DNA of 22,087 nucleotides, taken from the NCBI GenBank assembly GCA_910586295.1, contig CAJUGE010000104.1:1-22087 (forward strand), written 5' to 3'. The DNA is from an uncultured Bacilli bacterium (GTDB lineage Bacteria; Bacillota_I; Bacilli_A; RF39; UBA660). Under the pieces are notes generated by a model. That model ran no database searches and was not told where the DNA came from. It worked only from the letters and a program-made list of their open reading frames with translations. A program made the position numbers and the translations under genes. Shown here one piece after another: positions 15,882 through 22,087 of the stretch; position 1 is the first letter of the stretch, and each line of letters opens with the position of its first letter.

Positions 15882-16020
15882 ACTAGAGATGCTACGCACT
15901 TCATCGATTAGGGTGTGTTAAGTACTGTGGAGATTGAAAATTCGTAGAAGAATAAAACTTGTAGTGGTTTGAAATATGAATTTTTCTTATATTTTCAAAG
16001 AATAAAGGAGAGGGAATAAA
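15882..16020 (+). promoter_or_regulatory. Structured 139-nt 5' leader, possible cis-regulatory RNA
   Basis: ACGCAC (15894-15899) pairs with GTGTGT (15913-15918). CTACG (15892-15896) can instead pair with CGTAG (15943-15947), and its CTAC also with a second GTAG at 15961-15964, giving mutually exclusive folds. A 10-bp hairpin with one bulge (15968-15977 with 15989-15999) ends six bases before the AAAGGAGAGG ribosome binding site. It matches no riboswitch class whose core motif I can recall. No T run follows the last hairpin, so any control would be on translation rather than by terminator. It is also somewhat less A/T-rich at its 5' half than its surroundings. Confidence 0.4.
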
Positions 16021-17625
16021 ATGATTATAAAAAAACCTTATGCATTTTTAATTAAGCATTTTCGTTTGATTCATTTAATACTGTCCTCTTTACTAATCTT
16101 TTTGGCATATAAAACTCACTCTGTTTACAAATTTTTTAATGATTATGTCAAAAATGGCTATTACACTTATTCTTCGGAAATTTCTGGAACTTATATTAAT
16201 TTTTATATGTTTCTAGCAATTGTAGGAATATTAGTAGTAGCAGCATTTATTTATCTCTTAATGAAATGGAAAAAGAAAAGCAGACTTTACTATATTTTAG
16301 TATCTATTTTCTATATGATTTTATTTATAGGCTTACTAGTTTATTTTAACACTTTTCTAAACTTATTAAATGAACCACTTGGAGTACAGGCTGTCAGGGC
16401 TTATCGAGATATAATTTTTATGTTATATGTTCCACAATATTTATTTATAATATTTGGACTTATACGTGGAATTGGGTTTGATATTAAAAAGTTTGACTTT
16501 AAAAAAGATTTAGCAGATTTAGATATTAAAGAGGAAGACCAAGAAGAAATAGAAGTTACATTTGGACAAAATAGTTATAAATATAAGAGAAAAGCTAGAC
16601 GAGCATACAGAGAAATTAAATATTATGCTATTGAGAATAAATTCTTTTTTGGAGTTATATGTGGAACGCTTGCTTTAGTACTAATATTAGTTGTTTACGT
16701 TAATTTGAATGTATTCACTAAAAAATATAAAGAAAATGATTTCTTTACAGTTGACGGAGTTGTTTTCCAAGTATTAGATTCTTACGAAACAGATATGGAT
16801 TTAAAAGGTAATAAAATAAATTCACTTTACAAATATATCGTCATAAAAGTGAGTATGAAAAATACAAATGAATATAGAACAAATTTAGAAACAAGAAATC
16901 TAAGGCTTATGTTAGATGATAAAATTTATTATCCAACTCTTTCTAAGTTCGATTATTTTAGAGATTTAGGAAGAGGGTATACTAAAGAAAATTTATATTC
17001 TGGAGAAACTTATGAGTATTTATTTGTTTATGAAATACCTAAGGATACAAAGTATAATAAAGCGACATTTAGAATGATAGATAGTATTAACATTGTTAAT
17101 GGGGAGATTAGCTCTAAACATAAGGATGTTAGGCTAAATACTATAAAATATATGGAATTAGAACCAGAAGAGCAAGTCTATATGAAATCTGCAATTAGTC
17201 TAGAAAAGTCTACTTTACTTAAAAGCGAAATAGTTGTTAATTCTTATGAAATAGGAGATAGATTTATAGAAAACTATAATTATTGTGTTGCTAGTGGATG
17301 TTATGATGGAACTAGAATAATTGCTGCTTCTGTTTTAGGAAATCAAGAAAGAAGTGTATTAAAGCTAAATTTAGATGTTATGCTTGATGAAAATTTATAT
17401 ATTAATAGATTTATAACTAATAACACAAAATTTTACGAGGCTTTTGGAGATATTATGTATTTAAGTAATGGAGAATTAGTCAAAGCACCTGTAGTAGTTA
17501 AAACGATGGATTTAGAAACTAAAAATGTTTATTTAGAAGTTCCGAGTAATATTAAAAACTCTCCATTAATAAGATTTGTTATATCTATTAGAAACAGAAA
17601 GTATATTGTTACTTTAACTAGTTAA
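16021..17625 (+). CDS. Polytopic membrane protein with a DUF4352-like exterior domain
   Basis: A 534-residue protein. Four membrane segments (about 12-32, 58-80, 90-112 and 125-148) are followed by an acidic then basic cytoplasmic stretch (about 150-200, DLADLDIKEEDQEEIE and KYKRKARRAYREIKYY) and a fifth segment (about 207-232). The C-terminal roughly 300 residues should lie outside. Within them, about 243-345 (FFTVDGVVFQVLDSYET, KYIVIKVSMKNTNEYRTNL, SGETYEYLFVYEIPKD) has the strand pattern of the DUF4352 telokin-like domain. The rest is beta-rich and carries a Cys pair in NYCVASGCYDG. AAAGGAGAGG gives an excellent ribosome binding site. The gene is driven by a strong promoter through a structured leader, hinting at regulated high expression. 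The function is unknown. Confidence 0.75.
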   Translation: MIIKKPYAFLIKHFRLIHLILSSLLIFLAYKTHSVYKFFNDYVKNGYYTYSSEISGTYINFYMFLAIVGILVVAAFIYLLMKWKKKSRLYYILVSIFYMILFIGLLVYFNTFLNLLNEPLGVQAVRAYRDIIFMLYVPQYLFIIFGLIRGIGFDIKKFDFKKDLADLDIKEEDQEEIEVTFGQNSYKYKRKARRAYREIKYYAIENKFFFGVICGTLALVLILVVYVNLNVFTKKYKENDFFTVDGVVFQVLDSYETDMDLKGNKINSLYKYIVIKVSMKNTNEYRTNLETRNLRLMLDDKIYYPTLSKFDYFRDLGRGYTKENLYSGETYEYLFVYEIPKDTKYNKATFRMIDSINIVNGEISSKHKDVRLNTIKYMELEPEEQVYMKSAISLEKSTLLKSEIVVNSYEIGDRFIENYNYCVASGCYDGTRIIAASVLGNQERSVLKLNLDVMLDENLYINRFITNNTKFYEAFGDIMYLSNGELVKAPVVVKTMDLETKNVYLEVPSNIKNSPLIRFVISIRNRKYIVTLTS

Positions 17626-17643
17626 TAAGAGGTTTTGGTGTTT

Positions 17644-18078
17644 ATGAGTAAAAAAAAGTATTTGATAATTTTTGTTTTGATGACTTTATTAATGTCTTTA
17701 GGAATTTTAGGCTTTAAGCACTTTAATAGAGAAGGAGATACAAGTAACGTTAAAACAATAATTGATGAAGATAGTATGTATAGTAAAGAAGATATAGATG
17801 AAGCTACCTCAGTAATATTCAATGAATTTAAAAAATATCCTGCTAAAATGGAGTCTCTTTCTTATGATGAAAAGAAATGCGAGTTTTTAGTAGATGAATA
17901 CAAAGATAAATATAATGCCAAAGAAGTAATCGTATTTTATTCAGACTTTGTAACATATTCAAACAAAAGCGCCACTAAATTTTTAAATTTAGACTTAAAC
18001 CAAAGGTATTCAGACTGGATATGGATCTTGACTAGAAACGATGACGAAAATTGGACACTTAGAGAATGGGGTTACTAA
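17644..18078 (+). CDS. Small membrane-tethered protein of unknown function
   Basis: A 144-residue protein. One N-terminal membrane segment (about 5-24) is followed by a compact domain: YSKEDIDEATSVIFNEFKKY, SLSYDEKKCEFLVDEYK, EVIVFYSDFVTY, then SDWIWILTRNDDENWTLREW and a final GY. The ending W-x-WIL-x-R-(N)D-x-x-x-W-x-x-x-x-W-GY recurs in many uncharacterised Bacillota lipoproteins, but I cannot name the family with certainty. ATG17644 gives the SKKKYL basic start; AAGAGG (17627-17632) is 11 bases away, so GTG17638 with closer spacing is an alternative. It starts 12-19 bp after the polytopic gene, so they form one operon that ends at the hairpin covering its stop codon. Confidence 0.72.
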   Translation: MSKKKYLIIFVLMTLLMSLGILGFKHFNREGDTSNVKTIIDEDSMYSKEDIDEATSVIFNEFKKYPAKMESLSYDEKKCEFLVDEYKDKYNAKEVIVFYSDFVTYSNKSATKFLNLDLNQRYSDWIWILTRNDDENWTLREWGY

Positions 18079-18105
18079 AAATATTTAGTAATCCTTTAAA
18101 TTTAT
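18070..18105 (+). terminator. Probable terminator overlapping the stop codon
   Basis: GGTTACTAAA (18070-18079) pairs with TTTAGTAATCC (18084-18094) with one bulged T. The following tract is only moderately T-rich (CTTTAAATTT). Confidence 0.55.
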
Positions 18106-18167
18106 CAAGTTTTAAATGTTCTATATTCAATTATAAGAATTTTTCTTTCTATAAATTTAGTACAATT

Positions 18168-18202
18168 AAAAGTATCAATCCCTTTTAGAAATTGATACTT
18201 TT
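18168..18202. terminator. Strong bidirectional hairpin, terminator-like
   Basis: AAAAGTATCAAT (18168-18179) pairs perfectly over 12 bp with ATTGATACTTTT (18191-18202) around an 11-nt loop, with A and T runs at the outer ends. It lies about 90 bp past the previous gene, so it may be a second terminator of that operon or a relic of a lost convergent gene. Confidence 0.6.
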
Positions 18203-18377
18203 ATATTAAGTCCTAAACTATAAAAAGTTCAGACAAATTTTTCAATGGAGCGATTGGTTAAGTTATTTCAAACTTTTTTCGCAAATTAGGAATTAATAGT
18301 TTAATATCAATTTCCATAACAATAATATCATAATAAGTGTAAATATCCAACAAATTTTAGGAGATTTTTAAAATTAA

Positions 18378-18386
18378 TGCTATAAT
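18378..18386 (+). promoter_or_regulatory. Extended -10 promoter of the ART-like gene
   Basis: TGC-TATAAT at 18378-18386 is an extended -10 motif. No good -35 is seen. It predicts a start near 18393 and a leader of about 115 nt that includes the tiny ORF at 18413. Confidence 0.5.
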
Positions 18387-18412
18387 TATTATAAGAATAC
18401 AAAAGGTATAAA

Positions 18413-18481
18413 ATGAATGAAATATATTTAATTAGGAATTCAGTGCCTTTTATAGAAATTTATATAAGATTGAAGAACTAA
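18413..18481 (+). CDS. Possible 22-residue leader ORF
   Basis: MNEIYLIRNSVPFIEIYIRL plus KN, preceded by AAAAGG at good spacing and lying within the predicted leader of the ART-like gene. A second frame overlapping it (from 18441) reads SAFYRNLYKIEELNNVKIKE and runs to a stop 9 bases inside the ART-like gene. The pair could instead be the frameshifted stub of a lost gene. It is too short to be sure it is translated. Confidence 0.25.
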   Translation: MNEIYLIRNSVPFIEIYIRLKN

Positions 18482-18508
18482 ATAATGTGAAAATTAAGGA
18501 GGCTCATT

Positions 18509-20836
18509 ATGGCAAGTAATGCAATGAATGCTTTTGGGATGGTATTAGATAATTCCAATGAATTAGAAAAAGAAATTAGAGCAAAGATAATCGAATTATT
18601 AGGTGTTAACTCAAAAGATGAACATTTAACTGAATATATTCAAGAATGTGTTTCCCAGTTCAATGTAAGTAATATAGAGCATAATTATATTGAAAATATT
18701 AGAAAAGTTATTGATGAAGAATTAAGTAAAATTCAACAACAAAAGAAGGAAAATGGTATTGTCGATTACTCTTTGATATTACAAAGTTTAACTAATAGAC
18801 TTAGACAATTACAAAATCAAGATATTAATTTAGATGACGATTTTAAAGATTTAGCAACTCAAATACCAAATAAATTTCCATTATGTGGAATAACTCAAGA
18901 ACAGTTTTTAAGTCATTTTAATAGTAAAAAAGAAACAATTGCTCAAACTATTAAAAATTCAAATAATATTGTTATTGATACATTAATAAAATTAACTCCT
19001 CAATTAATACAAGAATTCAAGAATATGGAAATATCAAAAAATATTCAACAGAAACAATCAAAACAAGAAATTCAGAATGCAATACAATCACAAGCAATTA
19101 AAGAAAAAAATATATCTCATTCTAATGTTAATTTACATGAAGTAATAGAAAAAGTTAGAAAACGACTATATGAAATAAGTAGTTCATATATATCTAATAT
19201 AAATTCAACAAATCCGTTTAAAGAAATAAAACCATTGAAAGTAAATGATTTTCGTCAAGAATTAACTAAGTATAATGTTTCATTAGATGACTCATATATA
19301 GAAGGTATCGTTTCTCAAATTAATTTAGAGCTAGGTAGACAATTAATAAATAAAGCAAAAGAGAATATTTTAAAAAGTATTGTTGGTTCATCAAATGATA
19401 TAATTAATTTTTTAACAGCTGAAGATTTGATTCAAAAATATGGAATTAATTTAGATAATAACTATATGAATGAAATAATAGACTATGTAAACAATGGAAT
19501 AATGTTAGAAAATCAAAAGAGAAATAATACTATTCAAAGTCAACAAGTTAGAACAAATGGTAATGATTTACCAACAAAAGATGATGTTAATAGTGTTGTT
19601 AATAAAGATTATGTGGATGATTTATTTATAAAATACCCTGGATATAAAAGACTTTATGAATGTTTTATTGAACTTGCAGAAACTGATATTCAAAAAGATG
19701 TGATTGAAAAAATAATGAAATTTGGAAAATACAATAATTTCAAATTAAATTCAATGCTATCAAATGAAAAGTATAGTAAAAAAGCAGAAATGGAAAGAAG
19801 AATAACATTTTCTGAAATGGTTTTATATGATGAAAATTTGTTCTTTTATCTTGCTAACAATGGATTAAATGTTTTTCATGGTACTAAAATAGATGCATTA
19901 CAAACTATATTAAGTAAAGGGATTTTTAGTTCTTTAGAATTAAGTAAAAAAGGTATTCAACTAGCAACCGGTGAAGAACATACAATGAATATGAGTTTTA
20001 ATAATAATACTGAAAAAAGAACCTTTATTAGTTTAACGGATAATTTCGATAATTCTGCTTTGTATGCTGGTTTTCCTTATGAAGAACAAACTGAATATGT
20101 TAAAAAGTATTATGGAAAAGATTTAAAAAGTGATGAAGATATACCAATAATAATTTGCTTTAATGGAAATGATATTGAACAAAAATATAGTGAATCATTG
20201 ACTACGATTAAATCCACATGTAATGAAATAGGGGTTAATTCTTCAATCGATTCTTCAGATATTAGATGTATCATTACTTCATATGATAAAATGGAATATG
20301 TTAAATCTTTAGTAGCAAAAAATGGAATAGATGTTTTAGGATATAATCATAATAATAAATTTCAAAAAAGATTAATAAATGATAAAAAAGGAAAGTTTTA
20401 TTCTATATTAAATTCAAATATTGATGTTGATGAACAAGAATTTGAAAATTGTAAAGACATGATAAAAGAAACATTGAAAGAAAGTAAAATTAATAGAAAT
20501 AATCAAAATAATACGAATGAAATATTAAATAATTCTTCAATTAATAATGTTACTAATGGAGAACATTTGGATGAAAATTCAAGTATGGTGATTGCATCAA
20601 ATGCAAAAATGGATATAGTCCTTAATTTAATAGAACAATATAATAACGGAATTCCATTTATTCCTATAACGGTTGATGACTTAATTAAAAAATATAATAT
20701 CAATGAGATAGTTGCTGAACGATTAACTTCTGAAATTAATACAATGGTTGAATTATATATACAAGAAAGAGAAAATTATTCTCCTTATGTTTTGGATGGC
20801 TTCAATGAAGAAACTCAAGGAATTTCACACAAATGA
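18509..20836 (+). CDS. ADP-ribosyltransferase-like protein with flanking helical repeats
   Basis: A 775-residue soluble protein without a signal peptide or membrane segment. Residues about 450-625 look like an ADP-ribosyltransferase fold: VFHGTKIDALQTILSKGI (His457, Gly458, Thr459), FISLTDNFDNSALYAG (Ser508, Tyr519) and SSDIRCIITSYDKMEYVKSL near 582-601. The first two resemble the HGT and S/T-Y motifs of Arr- and DarT-like enzymes; a catalytic Glu cannot be placed with confidence, Asp584 being a candidate. Around it lie four copies of a helical repeat (about 15-76, 210-282, 285-340 and 698-752) with the core DLI-x-KY-x-IN...Y...I...IN. The rest is Gln/Asn/Lys-rich helix. AAGGAGG is a near-perfect ribosome binding site. 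It may be a toxin, effector or defence protein that modifies a target with NAD+; no antitoxin gene is adjacent. It is flanked by an IS3 element. Confidence 0.55.
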   Translation: MASNAMNAFGMVLDNSNELEKEIRAKIIELLGVNSKDEHLTEYIQECVSQFNVSNIEHNYIENIRKVIDEELSKIQQQKKENGIVDYSLILQSLTNRLRQLQNQDINLDDDFKDLATQIPNKFPLCGITQEQFLSHFNSKKETIAQTIKNSNNIVIDTLIKLTPQLIQEFKNMEISKNIQQKQSKQEIQNAIQSQAIKEKNISHSNVNLHEVIEKVRKRLYEISSSYISNINSTNPFKEIKPLKVNDFRQELTKYNVSLDDSYIEGIVSQINLELGRQLINKAKENILKSIVGSSNDIINFLTAEDLIQKYGINLDNNYMNEIIDYVNNGIMLENQKRNNTIQSQQVRTNGNDLPTKDDVNSVVNKDYVDDLFIKYPGYKRLYECFIELAETDIQKDVIEKIMKFGKYNNFKLNSMLSNEKYSKKAEMERRITFSEMVLYDENLFFYLANNGLNVFHGTKIDALQTILSKGIFSSLELSKKGIQLATGEEHTMNMSFNNNTEKRTFISLTDNFDNSALYAGFPYEEQTEYVKKYYGKDLKSDEDIPIIICFNGNDIEQKYSESLTTIKSTCNEIGVNSSIDSSDIRCIITSYDKMEYVKSLVAKNGIDVLGYNHNNKFQKRLINDKKGKFYSILNSNIDVDEQEFENCKDMIKETLKESKINRNNQNNTNEILNNSSINNVTNGEHLDENSSMVIASNAKMDIVLNLIEQYNNGIPFIPITVDDLIKKYNINEIVAERLTSEINTMVELYIQERENYSPYVLDGFNEETQGISHK

Positions 20837-20930
20837 TTATAATGAAACTTCTAAAATAAAAAAATAAGCCAGCAAAAAAGATGGATTTATGTCAAGTTTT
20901 TAGACACGATTTTCTTTCAATTTTTAAAAT

Positions 20931-21848
20931 TTAAGCTACTGCTAAGTTAGTAATGTAATTTTGATATTTTTGGTTTGGTGTAATATATCCAAGTGTACTA
21001 TGTATACGTTTATTGTTATACCAACTCTCTATAAACTCGAATATTACCATCTTTGCTTCTTCAAATGTTTCATATGTATTGTTATTCACTTCCTCTTTTT
21101 TTAATATTGAATTAAAGCTCTCCATACTTGCATTATCATAAGGATATCCTTTTTTACTATATGAATGTCTTATTTTTAATGCGGATAATAATTCTTCGTA
21201 ATCTTTTGATGTGTACTGACTTCCTCTATTTGAATGAAATATTCCATCTTTCTCTAAACCTCTGTTTATAAGTGCTTTGTTAAATGCATCTATTACTAGG
21301 TCATCTGTCATAGAAGTACCATAACTCCATCCAACTACTTTTAGATCAAATAAGTCCATTACTATTGCTAGATAAGTCCATCTGGTTTCTTTGGTGTATA
21401 TATAAGTTATATCTCCAACCCATTTTTGACTTGGCTTATCAGTTGTAAAATCTTGTTCTAATAGGTTAAGATATTCCTTTGTATCATCAGTTTTTGACTT
21501 GCCTGCATGATTGAATTTCTTAACTGTTATACTTCTAAGACCTAAGAATTTCATCCTTCTAGCAACTCTTTTTTGACTCACTTTTATCCCTTGATTATTT
21601 AACACTTTAGTTATTTTAGGTGAGCCATATCTACACTTAGATTCATTAAATATTCTTATAATTTCTACATCTAATTTTCTATTGGATTCCTTATAAGAAT
21701 TAGTTGTATGATTACAATGGTAATAGTATACTGAACGATGTATCCCTAAACACTTACATAATAATCTAACATCATAGTTATCTTTGTTATCATTTATAAA
21801 GTTGATTTTATCATCTATTTCTTGGAGAATATGGCTACTGCTTTTTTT
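20931..21848 (-). CDS. IS3-family transposase OrfB, DDE domain with D-to-N change
   Basis: The frame is open from a TGA just before the A7 run down to 20931, with no ATG near its start, so the product is expected only as an OrfAB fusion made by -1 frameshifting. The N-terminal part has the HTH_21 region (LLCKCLGIHRSVYYYH, SKCRYGSPKITKVLNNQ), then the rve integrase core. Catalytic residues: first Asp in KWVGDITYI; the second position reads FHSNRGSQYTS, where the family has HSDRG, because codon 21228-21230 reads AAT on the minus strand; Glu in NASMESFNSILK. The C-terminal HSTLGYITPNQKY is intact. Length and motifs are otherwise full. With Asn in place of the metal-binding Asp, strand transfer activity is expected to be lost. 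A GTG at 21605 is an internal codon, not the gene start. Confidence 0.88.
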   Translation of the reverse strand, partial: KKSSSHILQEIDDKINFINDNKDNYDVRLLCKCLGIHRSVYYYHCNHTTNSYKESNRKLDVEIIRIFNESKCRYGSPKITKVLNNQGIKVSQKRVARRMKFLGLRSITVKKFNHAGKSKTDDTKEYLNLLEQDFTTDKPSQKWVGDITYIYTKETRWTYLAIVMDLFDLKVVGWSYGTSMTDDLVIDAFNKALINRGLEKDGIFHSNRGSQYTSKDYEELLSALKIRHSYSKKGYPYDNASMESFNSILKKEEVNNNTYETFEEAKMVIFEFIESWYNNKRIHSTLGYITPNQKYQNYITNLAVA

Positions 21849-22087
21849 AAAATTTCATTCTCCAATTCTACTTCACGTAGTTGTTTTTTTAACTTCATTA
21901 TTTCATCATTGTTAGTAACTTCTCCTGTACTAGTAGTAATAGTTCTATATTTTTTTATCCAATTTCCTATGTTAGTGTGAGATATGCCATATTCTCTTGA
22001 TAAATCAGCTATTTTCTTTCCAGATTCATACAAACTTACTATTGTTTTCTTAAATTCTTCATCATAACTTTTCTTCTCCTTACTCAT
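21815..22087 (-). CDS. IS3-family transposase OrfA
   Basis: A 90-residue HTH_Tnp_1 protein: KKSYDEEFKKTIVSLYESGK, IADLSREYGISHTNIGNWIK, then a leucine-zipper-like helix (KLKKQLREVELENEILKKAV) that mediates OrfA/OrfAB assembly. It binds the IS ends and regulates transposition in this family. The ATG is the last codon of the window (22085-22087), so its ribosome binding site and the 5' inverted repeat lie beyond. Its 3' end overlaps orfB in the -1 frame. Confidence 0.88.
   Translation of the reverse strand: MSKEKKSYDEEFKKTIVSLYESGKKIADLSREYGISHTNIGNWIKKYRTITTSTGEVTNNDEIMKLKKQLREVELENEILKKAVAIFSKK
21842..21848 (-). other. Slippery A7 run for -1 programmed frameshift
   Basis: On the minus strand seven A residues sit in the zero frame as TTA-AAA-AAA-GCA. 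A slip of -1 gives AAA-AAA-AGC and joins orfA to orfB. The orfB frame has a TGA 6 nt upstream of this run and no start codon nearby, which supports the frameshift. Downstream stimulatory structure was not resolved. Confidence 0.75.

Larger units (their letters stand above)
18095..18508. other. Intergenic region before the ART-like gene
   Basis: This roughly 410-bp stretch holds one strong hairpin (18168-18202), an extended -10 promoter near 18378-18386, a possible 22-codon ORF (18413-18481) and the ribosome binding site of the next gene. Between about 18205 and 18350 no gene is recognised. A frame there reads FFNGAIG, stop, VISNFFRKLGINSLISISIT, which could be an eroded coding remnant, but it is too short to assign. 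The break in operon order here marks the transition to accessory DNA. Confidence 0.5.
20882..22087 (-). mobile_element. IS3-family insertion sequence, 3' part to orfA start
   Basis: The minus-strand orfA and orfB with an A-run frameshift signal define an IS3-family element, IS150-like by its protein motifs. Its 3' end (left on the plus strand) lies in 20882-20910, where TGTCAAGTTTTTAGACACG contains TGTC/GACA symmetry and a TG dinucleotide (20882 or 20890) that could be the terminus. The other end is outside the window, so inverted and target repeats cannot be compared and the boundary is approximate. It sits 45-55 bp after the ART-like gene and does not visibly truncate it. Confidence 0.75.

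Noticed and set aside
15882..16020. Known riboswitch, T-box or SRP/6S RNA
   Set aside because: No core motif of these classes is recognised; it is listed only as a possible structured leader.
21603..21605. Truncated OrfB starting at GTG21605
   Set aside because: The same frame stays open upstream for about 80 more codons with the family's HTH_21 region, so this is an internal valine codon.
1..22087. CRISPR array, tRNA, rRNA or prophage block
   Set aside because: No regularly spaced direct repeats, cloverleaf, rRNA-like stretch or phage structural gene was seen.
1..22087. Mollicute-type code with UGA as tryptophan
   Set aside because: Trp is encoded by UGG throughout, and UGA ends several genes at sensible lengths.

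Overview
The window comes from an AT-rich, low-GC Gram-positive genome (Bacillota; probably a gut-type Bacilli or Clostridia lineage). The evidence is A/T-dominated codon use, AGGAGG/AGGTGA ribosome binding sites, TTGACA/TATAAT-type promoters, short hairpin-plus-T terminators and many single-pass exported proteins. UGA acts as a stop (genes ending at 12759, 15747 and 20836) and UGG encodes Trp, so this is the standard code, not the Mycoplasma code. Only two loci lie on the minus strand: a small helical protein and the IS3 element.

Left end (1-600): the 3' end of a group II intron (domain V and a domain VI-like hairpin) sits 7 bp before the start codon of a small TfoX-N protein. 600-5300: a 1557-residue wall/surface protein with membrane segments at both ends, an NPCBM domain, a Cys-His-Asp transglutaminase-like domain, a discoidin domain and four Ig-like repeats. 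5330-6280: an XRE regulator with an extracytoplasmic domain and a palindromic operator candidate in its own promoter. 6329-8250: a four-gene operon with two tandem zinc-ribbon paralogues, an NrtR-like Nudix/winged-helix regulator and a catalytically intact Nudix hydrolase. 8297-11784: a HAD phosphatase and a PMCA-type Ca2+ P-type ATPase, closed by a bidirectional terminator shared with the convergent minus-strand helical protein.

12.3-18.1 kb: a run of small membrane or membrane-anchored proteins. It holds a four-TM protein, then an operon of a tethered thioredoxin-like protein, an orphan exported protein and a LysM protein without a signal peptide. Next come a DUF4362-like protein, a polytopic protein with a DUF4352-like exterior behind a structured 139-nt leader, and a small tethered protein.

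18.1-22.1 kb (accessory): a 430-bp intergenic region with hairpins and a tiny upstream ORF leads to a 775-residue protein. That protein places an ADP-ribosyltransferase-like core between four copies of a helical repeat. It is flanked by an IS3-family element (orfA plus a frameshifted orfB) whose second catalytic Asp is Asn.

The most interesting items are the ART-like repeat protein, the double-anchored surface protein, the zinc-ribbon/NrtR/Nudix operon and the apparently dead transposase. All functional calls rest on motif recognition by eye; no database search was possible.
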